DNA of 32,091 nt from an uncultured bacterium (lineage in GTDB: Bacteria > Patescibacteriota > Minisyncoccia > Phycocordibacterales > CAIZLB01), in assembly GCA_903848795.1 (NCBI GenBank), contig CAINHC010000008.1, positions 1 through 32,091 of the forward strand, written 5' to 3'. Below, piece after piece: positions 18,668-28,466 of this stretch. The notes under the pieces are model-generated. The model was not told where the DNA came from. It searched no databases and saw only the letters and a program-made list of their open reading frames with translations. Each line of letters opens with the position of its first letter. The first letter of the stretch is position 1. Both the position numbers and the translations under genes were made by a program.

Positions 18668-21610
18668 TTAATTCTCTGTTGATTTTGGAACTCTAGCACA
18701 TTTGAAGTTAACAACTGAAGGATCAGATGAGAGAACTATAGGTGTAGCGCCCTCTGTCTCTGGAAGACCTTCTACCTTAGTGATACAAGTTAGATTGTGC
18801 TGACCGACAATGGTTTTGTATCCCGATACCTTGTTTTCGACACTCGTGCCATCTAATATACAAGTAGTTTTACTCAAATCACTAATGTTTGTAGTTGGAG
18901 TCCAATCAACTGAACATCTTGATGTATTTTCATCTGCATATGGATTGCCAGTGAACTTCAATGACATTTTAAGTGCAGGCTTAACACAGCCATTCTTATA
19001 AATTTGATCATCTGCAGTCTGTTTACCATTTATACTTGGACACATATCTCCATCACATCCTTTAGATGAACAAGTTTTAGTTGTAGCGCAATATGTCAGA
19101 CCAGCACCACACTTTGCGGAACAAACTCCTTGTGATGCATCAGTTGTACTTCTACATTCCCAATGCCAAACATCTGTATTGAATCCTTGTGTATATGAAT
19201 TAATACCAAAATTACTTGATGTAAAGTCTGATAGACAGAGATTTGCTGTGGCTGATGTTAATCCAACTCCATCACCAACAACAGAAACTCCGCATCCAGA
19301 CACTGTCTTAACATCACAATTTGAACCAGTAGGACAATTATTTTCCTTTGTTGTAGAGAAGGATGTATTAGCCCAATCGCTCCAAGTATCTCCATTGTTT
19401 GCCTTAACTCTTACGTAATATATTGTATCAGAATTTAGCCCATCCATTAATGCGTCTCTTATGTTTGAAACATTTGTGTCGCCATTTGTTGAAGTAATAC
19501 TTTTAATTACACTTGAAAAGCCTAAGTCTCTTGATATATCAACCTGGTAGGCCGTTTGTGGTTTTGGATCTGTATAATTCCAAATTACATTACCCTGGCT
19601 AGTCGTAACACTATCAACCCTGACGTCTATTGAAGGAATGCTTCCACAGGGTTCGTCTGTTGGTGTTACACTCATGATTCTAACAACATATGGAGCATTA
19701 CCAATAGAAACCATATTGGTAATTTTTCCATCTGTACATTTTCTGGTATTAATTTTATCAGTTACGTTAAATAATGGAATTGTATAAGTAACATTTGCAT
19801 TTTTTGAACTACTGAAATATCCATGAATACTATGATTAGCTACAATTGCAATAGAATCACTTGGAGTAACCTTGCCCATATTTACGCTATACCATGGAGA
19901 AGTATAAGTATTATTATGTTTTTGATATGAAGCATAGCTAGTATATCCATAACCGCCATAATTACCGTACGCACTACCGATAGAGCCTTGTCCTCCGATA
20001 TTCAAAAGTTTTCCGTCACTATACAAACTCAATTGAGTGTCTAGGTATGTTGGATTATTATTACATGCCTCAAATGATGTGTTATAAACAAATTCCAAAT
20101 CATCATTTATATCATAGGCTTCTGTTTGAATATTTGTATTAAATCTTATAAGCGCACCACTGTGATTCATAGTTAAATCTTTATAATATTGCGCATCACC
20201 TGAAAAGTTTTGGTATGTAACCAAGCTATCTGGAACACCCCAGACATCAGCTGTAGAAACTTTATAACCAAGAAATATGATTATCACAGCAATCAATAAT
20301 AAGACTAATCTTGCCTTTATATCCTTAAAAATAATAATTAGAAGTATTACAGCCAAGAACAGAATTGCTAAGAGTATCAAATTAAAATTAATAAATGAGC
20401 TTTGAGACAAATTCAATTCCTTCGTTCCTTCGTAGACAACTATGCCCTCACTATTTACAGATTTTATTGAGACTTTTGCAATATCCTTTATATTTAAGGG
20501 TATAATAAGAGCGTATGTCGATGTAGAAAAATTCACGGCATCGCTAATTTTATATATTTCTTTATTTTTTTTATTTTTTAATATGAATTCTGTATGGTAG
20601 ATGCTTGGAGAAGATATCTGACTGGCAACTGATGAAGTTGAAATATTATTCAATTTAAAATCCAAATCAAAATCAAACGGAGTACCATTTATTCCAAAAT
20701 TCAGCACCTGTGATGTTGGAGTCTTTAGATATTGAGGTTGTTTAAATGTTACCATGTCCCCCGCAACAATGTATTGAAAATCAACATTAGGCATACTAGC
20801 ATTACCAAGCTCCATCACACCCTGATAGACTCCAGCCTCATAATTGAATGTTGGGAGTGAAATAATGACCGTATTTAGGCCTTTTTTAATAAGTATCTCG
20901 TCTGGCCTAAAAGAAGCTAAGGTGACATCCGATCTCAATTTCTTGAAAGTAATATTGGGAGATATTTTTGTATCAACGTTTGATTCAAACGTAACCTCGA
21001 TTGCAGTTGATGAAGCTACACCTTTATATTTTGTTGTTAATAAATTATAAATAGTTGGGCCATGAGATAGACTATATCTTTGTCCATTGGACTGTAGGAG
21101 ATTAATATATTTAATTTTTGTAATTGGACTACTATTTCCTTTTATCTTGAAGCTTTGTTTAGATAGTATAAAATTTTCTTTATCAGAATCATCCGTTACA
21201 TAACTTTTTGCATAGAAAACATACGTTGAGGTGCCATTTGATTCTAGAGTATTTGGCACAGCGATTTTTATAGTTTTTGCAACAGGAGATGATGTCTCGC
21301 CGTCCTGTAGATATGCTGGCACAATATTTGCTAATCCGACGGGTTCATAATGAGTGATGTTTCCATCTTTGATCTGTCTAACTACTCCATACTCGATAAG
21401 GGTTTTATCCTCTGGTAGATTAGTGCCTTCCAGCATCACTCTGACATCTACATTATCACCACTATTTAGTATCATAGACAACGTCTGATTCTGATGTTGC
21501 GATGAAGAACTGACATCTAAATATTTTGGGATAAGAACCTGCGCATTTGCCTTATTAAAAATAAATAACGATGCAACCAATAGGAAAATTGGTAAAACTT
21601 TTTTTCTCAT
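18668..21610 (-). CDS. Large secreted/membrane surface protein with internal two-TM hairpin and Fn3-like region
   Basis: Signal peptide MRKKVLPIFLLVASLFIFNKANA; internal TM pair LILLAILFLAVILLIIIFKDIKARLVLLLIAVIIIFLGYKVSTAD; Fn3-like segment; Cys-rich C-terminus ending CARVPKSTEN. TATAAT 8 nt before the ATG. Confidence 0.75.
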   Translation of the reverse strand: MRKKVLPIFLLVASLFIFNKANAQVLIPKYLDVSSSSQHQNQTLSMILNSGDNVDVRVMLEGTNLPEDKTLIEYGVVRQIKDGNITHYEPVGLANIVPAYLQDGETSSPVAKTIKIAVPNTLESNGTSTYVFYAKSYVTDDSDKENFILSKQSFKIKGNSSPITKIKYINLLQSNGQRYSLSHGPTIYNLLTTKYKGVASSTAIEVTFESNVDTKISPNITFKKLRSDVTLASFRPDEILIKKGLNTVIISLPTFNYEAGVYQGVMELGNASMPNVDFQYIVAGDMVTFKQPQYLKTPTSQVLNFGINGTPFDFDLDFKLNNISTSSVASQISSPSIYHTEFILKNKKNKEIYKISDAVNFSTSTYALIIPLNIKDIAKVSIKSVNSEGIVVYEGTKELNLSQSSFINFNLILLAILFLAVILLIIIFKDIKARLVLLLIAVIIIFLGYKVSTADVWGVPDSLVTYQNFSGDAQYYKDLTMNHSGALIRFNTNIQTEAYDINDDLEFVYNTSFEACNNNPTYLDTQLSLYSDGKLLNIGGQGSIGSAYGNYGGYGYTSYASYQKHNNTYTSPWYSVNMGKVTPSDSIAIVANHSIHGYFSSSKNANVTYTIPLFNVTDKINTRKCTDGKITNMVSIGNAPYVVRIMSVTPTDEPCGSIPSIDVRVDSVTTSQGNVIWNYTDPKPQTAYQVDISRDLGFSSVIKSITSTNGDTNVSNIRDALMDGLNSDTIYYVRVKANNGDTWSDWANTSFSTTKENNCPTGSNCDVKTVSGCGVSVVGDGVGLTSATANLCLSDFTSSNFGINSYTQGFNTDVWHWECRSTTDASQGVCSAKCGAGLTYCATTKTCSSKGCDGDMCPSINGKQTADDQIYKNGCVKPALKMSLKFTGNPYADENTSRCSVDWTPTTNISDLSKTTCILDGTSVENKVSGYKTIVGQHNLTCITKVEGLPETEGATPIVLSSDPSVVNFKCARVPKSTEN

Positions 21611-21697
21611 ATATAACAATTATACAGCACATATTCTGTGCTGTATACCGGGTTAACGGATTAATTGTTTATATCTTTACTAGACCATGTTTTAGTT

Positions 21698-24600
21698 TTA
21701 TTTTTCTATAACCTTTGGTACCTTAGAACATTTTCCATCGGTCGACACACTTAGGTTAGCGGTAAGTTTTTTTCCATTTGCACTAATTCCAGCGTCATAA
21801 GTTAAATCACAATAAAGTGTGTGCTTGCCAACACCTAGTCTAGTAATCGAGGTTGGGGGTGAACCTACCATTACCATTATCCCCTTGTCGACATAACAAG
21901 AATTTATAGCAACATTATTATATATGGTACCAGAGCCGTCCCTTACGGTCGTACTGGCGTAACCATAGAAATTACATTTTTCATCTGAACTTGATGCCCA
22001 ACTTGGATTTGAATAGAATTTAAATCCAGACTGTATTGTGTTGCCGCTGTAAGGATTCTGTGAACATGACCCGTTGTTTGTGAACTGTGAAGGCAATAGA
22101 GGATTACTCGCTTGAGCCTCCGCAGTTGATAGTCTGTAGGAATAAACAGTGTAAGGAGATGACCGGCTAGGATCGAAGTTACTTATCTGGAATTGAGTCA
22201 CATTAGGCTGAGTATTACCTGTATTAAAACTTCCAACATTTATATTATAACCATCTGCGTTATCAACAGCAACCCATGAAATAGTCCCCCTCTTGACACC
22301 ATTGCTGTCGGTACAATACCCACCGCTTATTACAGGCGCCAAAATTGCAGTAACCGGTGGAACTGTCGCACTAATATCAAATGATGTCCAACTAGATATT
22401 TTTCCACTATTTAAATCCTGCGCTGCAACCATTATGTGTGTCGTTGTTGCTTCGGACCAAGTATAATTAGATGAAGCCTTAGGTCCATATGGATAATAAG
22501 GTATATAAACAGTGGAATAATCAACTACTCCATCACTATTCCAATCAAATAGATATCTTAAATTATCACTGGCTGTTTGTGCAAAAGCTTTTTTGATAGC
22601 AAATATAGCTGAAGCCAACAATGACTCCTTCTTTGTTTTTGCAACAGGGGTCGTACTAGAATTAGCTGAGTTGGTGTAAGCAAAATAAGTATTACTTGTA
22701 CCTACAGTGACATCATGAGGCCCCTCAACGATTGGCGCGGAAGGAGTAAGATCTCCCGAAGGGCTGACAACATTGAATGCCATTGGGTAAACAGATTCTC
22801 TAAATTTTAATTGATATGGAGAGTAATAATCTACCGATACATTACTACCTGAATAGTTACTATCTATATGATAGGAATTTAGGAAGTCTTGATATGTTGC
22901 ATAACATTGATTCCTGTCACGATTATAATATGAGTAGATCTGAGAACATCCAACAACGGTATTACTTGGATTAATTGTTTGATTAATATGTATACATCCT
23001 GCTGTTCCAGGCGTACAAACACCAACACCATTATCATTTGGATAATTTGATGAATTTGAATTATTTACAGTTATCGTACTCTTTTCATGTAAAGGCATAG
23101 AATTAGTCTTACAAGTTCCATTTGAATTCTTCCATTTCCATCCATAATAATAATAACCATATGTCGGCGCATAATACATGTATGCATATCTCAAACCTGG
23201 TAAAAATGGAGTACATGTTGAGCCATTTTCTGTATCACATTCCCAACTTCTAGTATCATTGCTTGTAGGAATAGGTCCACCCCAACTTGGATATGTGTTT
23301 GAATCGATAGTGGAAGGATTCGGTCCATTGGTATCCACAAAAGAAAGGGACGTATTTGGAGGATTAACAGAAAGAGGTACATAAATGTCAATGTCTTGTA
23401 ATGTCCCTGTCGACGGATCTGTGTATTGTTGCGAATTGACATAATTATTTGCTGTACAAACCTGACTCGATGTTGGATACTCAGCATCTGTAATCCAACT
23501 ACCGTAGGGGGTATCCTGTGTATATCCAGTTCCTGTCCAGGCAATATTTGTTGCGGAATTCTCTTTATCGAAGTTAAAGTGAATTTTTGTACCTATTAGT
23601 AAATTACTACCAGACGTAATTGAAACACCCAAATCATCTCTTACTGAAGAATCATAGCTTATGGATGCCGAAGTCGGCTGAAGAGCTGAAAACCAATTTC
23701 CATCAGTCAAACTATCTGTGTCACTCGCCCAATAATATAGAATTGGAGTAGGAGAAGTAATAAGGGGTGCATTATAATAACTCCAAGTTAGATTCCAATT
23801 CCACCAATAGTCAGGTGGGATTGGTGGGGGTGGTAGTATTGGTTGAGGTGGAGGATTTTTGACATACAAATACGCTTCGTCTAGAGTACTAATTTTATTA
23901 TTCCAGCAAACACTTTTTACGGTAATATCCTTCCACCCTACAGTGTTTGCGGGTGAATTAAAAAATATTGCATTATCAGTTCTACCTGTAATTTTTACCA
24001 ATGCAGATCCCACGTGAACATTGTCTACATTATTAAAATTAATACCTTCAATTTCTGAAGGAACACCTCCGGTAGTTGGACTCACAGGAGGAATAGGAAA
24101 GGTAATTTTTTGTACCTGAGGAGTGAGGCAGATGAAATTAAAATTTAATTTTTGAATACAACTAGCGAGTATCTCAAGATTATTATTTTTGAAAACCATC
24201 TCACTAATACCCTCTGAATGAGTCCTTGGGAACGAAATTAACATATTAGTATCAGTCGCACTCATAATATTTACAATTTTAGTAGCGATTGTAACTTTTT
24301 TGATTTGAGTTAAATTTGTACCAGTAATAAGGGCAGTGACCATATTTGGGTTACAGTCCACGATATTTGTACAACTTGAGATCTCAGATGGGGTCATTGT
24401 ATTAATATGGAAACATGCGCCAGATGATCCGCTTCCAGAAGTAGTAGCTGTTGTGGTACCAGAACTGGAGCCTGAGCTGGAGCCTGAGCTACTTCCCGAG
24501 CCTGAGCTAGGTGGCGCCGCCGGTTTTGCTTCAGCATTTGAGTGAATAGCTAAAGTACCAATTAATAAAGCAAAGACAATCAAAATCCTAATCTTATTTC

Positions 24601-26002
24601 TTGTCAATTTCAGAAGCAGATTTTTAACAAAATGTCGCTTAAATATTAGGAAAATAATTACAAGCAACAACGCTAATATTCCGAGTATATCAAGCGTGAT
24701 CATGATCCATTTATTTGAGGTTAAATCTCTAAATATTGATGATTGACATTTATCTGGGTCAATCATATTACAATCATAAGGAATATAAACTTCATCAACT
24801 AATTTTGCGCCACTAAATAGTGTGGCATGTAATTTAAAATTCTTATAAGTCTTACTTGGTGTAAAATCCTGAGCAACAGCATCCATTTCACCCTTAATTG
24901 AGCCGTCATATTCATAAGCAATAATTGTATTATTATTTTCATCAAGAAGTTCTAGTTTCAACTTACCGTCAACGATTGGCGTATTGCTATTTGACGCATT
25001 GTGAAAACAAGAAAATATTGTATTTTTTTGGCCAGATACTAATGGGTATGAAACTATTGAGGGAAAATTGATTCTTGGCATATTAACTCCATCTCTAACA
25101 AACCTAATAGACATGACTGATTTACTATCTCTGTAATTTAGGACTGCTTCAACGTAATATACAGAAAAATTATTATCATTAACCACAATAGGCATCTCGA
25201 TAGCCTTGCCCGCCTCTATTATTGCAACCTGAGTTACGGTGCTTATTTTATTTTCTGGAGCCTGGGTATCCCATTTATATATATTGAATTCTACTTTGAC
25301 AGCCTTTCTTTCTTTTGTAGTATTTGAAATTGCAAAAGTCGTTGTAATAGGGTTAATCGCACTCACGACTGGAGAGAAGGAAACGGCCGTATAAGGCTTA
25401 TTATCTACCTTTGCACCATCCCTCTTAAACATAACACCTGTATCTTGTTGACCTTTTACAATGAAGCCAGATGAGCCACCAACAACATCATCAGTAAAAC
25501 TAAGGCCGGCTAGATTAAATTTATTACTACTTATAAAATACGTGACAATTTTATAATCTCCTCCAATAGCAAATGCTGGTAAATTCCATTTAAAAGAAAG
25601 TGGTTGTTTTTCTCCAGCCATTAGATTAACTTTATCCTGTACAACAAATGAGTCTAGGACATCAGATCCATTTCCATCATTAATTTTTCTGATTCTAAAT
25701 ATTTTAGCATATACTTTACCATCGATAATTGGATATTTATTTTCATTCACTATATATCCAGAAAAATCCACGGTCGAACCAGAGACATATTGCCCCATCA
25801 TTGGAATAGCACTGATTTTTACACTATTAAATTTATAATAATCTGTGCAATTAGCATTTGTTGTAGTAGAGAAATACCTATCACCTGAGTCTACAGATGA
25901 ATCAGCTGACAAATTTTTTTCATAACCCGGTATCGTAAAAATGATTACGCCAACAGACAGAATCAAAAAAGAAAACAGCAATCTTTTTAAAGAAATTTTC
26001 AT
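21698..26002 (-). CDS. Large secreted/membrane surface protein with similar architecture to the 18668-21610 product
   Basis: Signal peptide; internal TM, basic loop, TM, then ..SNAEAKPAAPP; SG-rich linker; IPT/TIG-like region; C-terminus CSKVPKVIEK. TATAAT 6 nt before the ATG. Confidence 0.75.
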   Translation of the reverse strand: MKISLKRLLFSFLILSVGVIIFTIPGYEKNLSADSSVDSGDRYFSTTTNANCTDYYKFNSVKISAIPMMGQYVSGSTVDFSGYIVNENKYPIIDGKVYAKIFRIRKINDGNGSDVLDSFVVQDKVNLMAGEKQPLSFKWNLPAFAIGGDYKIVTYFISSNKFNLAGLSFTDDVVGGSSGFIVKGQQDTGVMFKRDGAKVDNKPYTAVSFSPVVSAINPITTTFAISNTTKERKAVKVEFNIYKWDTQAPENKISTVTQVAIIEAGKAIEMPIVVNDNNFSVYYVEAVLNYRDSKSVMSIRFVRDGVNMPRINFPSIVSYPLVSGQKNTIFSCFHNASNSNTPIVDGKLKLELLDENNNTIIAYEYDGSIKGEMDAVAQDFTPSKTYKNFKLHATLFSGAKLVDEVYIPYDCNMIDPDKCQSSIFRDLTSNKWIMITLDILGILALLLVIIFLIFKRHFVKNLLLKLTRNKIRILIVFALLIGTLAIHSNAEAKPAAPPSSGSGSSSGSSSGSSSGTTTATTSGSGSSGACFHINTMTPSEISSCTNIVDCNPNMVTALITGTNLTQIKKVTIATKIVNIMSATDTNMLISFPRTHSEGISEMVFKNNNLEILASCIQKLNFNFICLTPQVQKITFPIPPVSPTTGGVPSEIEGINFNNVDNVHVGSALVKITGRTDNAIFFNSPANTVGWKDITVKSVCWNNKISTLDEAYLYVKNPPPQPILPPPPIPPDYWWNWNLTWSYYNAPLITSPTPILYYWASDTDSLTDGNWFSALQPTSASISYDSSVRDDLGVSITSGSNLLIGTKIHFNFDKENSATNIAWTGTGYTQDTPYGSWITDAEYPTSSQVCTANNYVNSQQYTDPSTGTLQDIDIYVPLSVNPPNTSLSFVDTNGPNPSTIDSNTYPSWGGPIPTSNDTRSWECDTENGSTCTPFLPGLRYAYMYYAPTYGYYYYGWKWKNSNGTCKTNSMPLHEKSTITVNNSNSSNYPNDNGVGVCTPGTAGCIHINQTINPSNTVVGCSQIYSYYNRDRNQCYATYQDFLNSYHIDSNYSGSNVSVDYYSPYQLKFRESVYPMAFNVVSPSGDLTPSAPIVEGPHDVTVGTSNTYFAYTNSANSSTTPVAKTKKESLLASAIFAIKKAFAQTASDNLRYLFDWNSDGVVDYSTVYIPYYPYGPKASSNYTWSEATTTHIMVAAQDLNSGKISSWTSFDISATVPPVTAILAPVISGGYCTDSNGVKRGTISWVAVDNADGYNINVGSFNTGNTQPNVTQFQISNFDPSRSSPYTVYSYRLSTAEAQASNPLLPSQFTNNGSCSQNPYSGNTIQSGFKFYSNPSWASSSDEKCNFYGYASTTVRDGSGTIYNNVAINSCYVDKGIMVMVGSPPTSITRLGVGKHTLYCDLTYDAGISANGKKLTANLSVSTDGKCSKVPKVIEK

Positions 26003-26125
26003 AGCTTAATTATAATTCACTTTGCAATTAACGTCTATGTATAAAAGTGCATAAGTGTTGAGAACTTTTTTGGCAATTTTGTGGGGCAGAAATTAAAATG
26101 GGATATTGGATATACTTTGGATAAG

Positions 26126-27577
26126 CTAAAGAAATTTCTTCGCTCGCCTATTTTTATGAAACATGATTGCAAATCGGTGGGCCTCAGCGTTTATCTTTAT
26201 AATATGTTCGCTTATTTTCTTCTTAATCTCTTTAACTTCACCGAGCTGACTATTATTTTCTTCAAATTTGCTCCAAGCATCTTTGTTGATAAATAAGATT
26301 TCTCTTGATTTATGATGACTATCTTTTACGACACTACAGAATAGAATGTTTAAATTTTCAGATTCAAAAAATGTATCAGCTCCAGCCTTATTCCAAGTAT
26401 TATATGCTCTTTTAAGCTGAATCTCATTACCGTCCAGTACCACAATATTAGGTCGTTCCCATTCCATGTGTTTTATTCTCCTTCCGATTATCTCCTCCAG
26501 TGCGCCAGGGTCATTCGCTTTATCAAAATTATTAATAATGAATTTTCTATATTGTCCCTTTTCCAATTCTCCGTTTTCCATAACAACCATCACTCCAACC
26601 ATGTTTTTACCAGACATGTGGGCGACATCATAGGCTTCAATTCGTAGTCCTCTCTGTCCACTGGTGCCATCCCTCGTCACACTGGACCCGCCCTGTCCAT
26701 TGTCTAGCCCACTAGCGCCAAAACCTTCTTCCCTTGCCACATTCTTAATCAGAGAAACATCCTGAATGTGATTCAATGCAAAAATAGTTTTTTTAATCTT
26801 GCCGGCTTCTTCAAATTCTTTAGCTTTAGCATGGCTTGCCATTTGTTTTTCTAGACTTTTTAGGAGAGCAGGCTTTTTGCCTTCAAAAAACATTTTGATA
26901 TTATTTATCTGAACTCTATAATCTTTCTTAGAAATCTCCCCAGTACAAACTCCAGGACAAAGTCCAATCATTCTATTGAAGCATGGGCGAGGATTATGGT
27001 TCTTGGAGCCAACACTGACGCTTCCCTTATTACCCTTATTGCCGCCCTTGATAGTACTGTCGGCAATATTCGGCACTATATAAGGCACACATTTATCTCT
27101 AAATGGAAATATTTTTCTAACCAATTTAAGAGCCTCCTTCAATTCCCCACCATATGGATATGGTCCAAAGACTTCTTTGTATTGTTCCGATTTATTCTGT
27201 TCTAACAATCTTCCACGAGCAACAAGAAATCGAGGGAAATCTTCGTCAGTTATCACAACATAGTTGTAGCTCTTATTATCCTTATCTTTTGTATTATATT
27301 TTGGCTGTTTTTCTTTTATGAGTTGTACCTCTAATATCAAGGCTTCAAGTACAGAGTCTGTAGACTGAAATTCAACCTTGTCAGCGACAGTGACCATATC
27401 AACAAGCAGACGCCCCCTCGTCTTAATTAGGTCATTTGAAAAATAACTACGCACACGCTGTTTTAGACTAGTTGCCTTGCCAACATAAAGAAGATCCTTC
27501 CCCTTTTTGAAAAGATAGACACCAGGCGAATCTGGCAATTTTGTAGCAAAAGATGATTCAAAATCCTTCTTGTTCAT
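26126..27577 (-). CDS. uvrC: Excinuclease ABC subunit C, lacking the C-terminal HhH region
   Basis: GIY-YIG LPDSPGVYLFKKGKDLLYVGKATSLKQRVRSYF; UVR-like KAKEFEEAGKIKKTI; RNase H-like IEAYDVAHMSGKNMVGVMVV and EAHRFAIMFHKNRR; stops immediately after. Confidence 0.92.
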   Translation of the reverse strand: MNKKDFESSFATKLPDSPGVYLFKKGKDLLYVGKATSLKQRVRSYFSNDLIKTRGRLLVDMVTVADKVEFQSTDSVLEALILEVQLIKEKQPKYNTKDKDNKSYNYVVITDEDFPRFLVARGRLLEQNKSEQYKEVFGPYPYGGELKEALKLVRKIFPFRDKCVPYIVPNIADSTIKGGNKGNKGSVSVGSKNHNPRPCFNRMIGLCPGVCTGEISKKDYRVQINNIKMFFEGKKPALLKSLEKQMASHAKAKEFEEAGKIKKTIFALNHIQDVSLIKNVAREEGFGASGLDNGQGGSSVTRDGTSGQRGLRIEAYDVAHMSGKNMVGVMVVMENGELEKGQYRKFIINNFDKANDPGALEEIIGRRIKHMEWERPNIVVLDGNEIQLKRAYNTWNKAGADTFFESENLNILFCSVVKDSHHKSREILFINKDAWSKFEENNSQLGEVKEIKKKISEHIIKINAEAHRFAIMFHKNRRAKKFL

Positions 27578-27614
27578 AATACAGTGAGTCTATCATTTAT
27601 TTGGAGTTTTTGCA

Positions 27615-27690
27615 GTTGTCATTCAGAAGTTGTCATTCAGAAGCAACTAAAGCCACCTTATGGATAATTTGACATTGGATAATTTGACAT
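27615..27690. repeat. Two adjacent short tandem duplications in a divergent intergenic region
   Basis: gttgtcattcagaa x2 (27615-27642) and tggataatttgacat x2 (27661-27690). Confidence 0.9.
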
Positions 27691-27730
27691 TGGTATACAA
27701 AAATCTCCAATCAATGGTATAATTTAAACC

Positions 27731-28312
27731 ATGAATACAATTATTGTTCTAACAACAGTTCAACTTGTTGCAATTGCACTTGGCGCAGGTGGCGCATTTA
27801 TTATTGATATGTTTTTTATTACATCCTTAAGCCACAGCAAACTTCGACCTCATGAAGTTCTGATGGTTCGAAGCTTGAGTTTGTTAAGCATAGTATCAGC
27901 TTGTTCTGCTCTCTTTTTACAAACTCTAATATTGTTTTCAATGCAGGTAGCAATTCCTGACAGCTTCCTTTCTTTTTCTTTCGTGACGATTATCTTTACA
28001 ATCGCCGCTCTAATTTGCTCAATCACACTTCGAAAGGTTCACATCCCTGCATTACTTAGGCATCAAAATGATCACGCTCATTTATCAGATCACCATTTAC
28101 ATCACGGAGAGGATATCGTCCTTGTTTCTACAATCTCTACTGTATCGTGGGTCACAGTTTTAATTGTGTACGCGATTGCACAAGATGGCCATTACACTGG
28201 TCCATACCCCTTCATTATTGGCTATATAATATTTGTAGTAGTAATGTCTGGCTTGACAAAGATAATTAAGAGACATCTACTTGATTCTAGGAAACATAAA
28301 AAATCCAAATAG
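27731..28312 (+). CDS. Hypothetical multi-pass membrane protein with His-rich loop
   Basis: About five hydrophobic segments; loop RHQNDHAHLSDHHLHHGED; TATAAT 7 nt before the ATG. Confidence 0.75.
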   Translation: MNTIIVLTTVQLVAIALGAGGAFIIDMFFITSLSHSKLRPHEVLMVRSLSLLSIVSACSALFLQTLILFSMQVAIPDSFLSFSFVTIIFTIAALICSITLRKVHIPALLRHQNDHAHLSDHHLHHGEDIVLVSTISTVSWVTVLIVYAIAQDGHYTGPYPFIIGYIIFVVVMSGLTKIIKRHLLDSRKHKKSK

Positions 28313-28340
28313 ACCCTTATTTTCAAGACTTAAAATTAGA

Positions 28341-28377
28341 ACACATTTTTAATATAAAATATGGGGCCTGACCCCAA
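28341..28377. repeat. REP-like motif copy 2 (acacattttt-N12-ggggcctgaccccaa)
   Basis: Same bipartite module and spacing as at 163-199. Confidence 0.6.
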
Positions 28378-28379
28378 GG

Positions 28380-28388
28380 TTATACACA
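28380..28388 (+). promoter_or_regulatory. DnaA-box-like 9-mer upstream of dnaB
   Basis: ttatacaca matches TTATNCACA. Confidence 0.4.
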
Positions 28389-28466
28389 AGTTGTAAACAT
28401 CTTTTACTCTTTTTGAGCTTCTTTTTTGACCCGAAAATATTCAAGGTGTGCTAAAATTGGACTACT

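Noticed and set aside
24336-24545. Plus-strand ORF rich in EPELEPE
   Set aside because: Antisense to the SG-rich linker repeat (GSGSSSGSSSG) of the 21698-26002 gene; low-complexity artefact.
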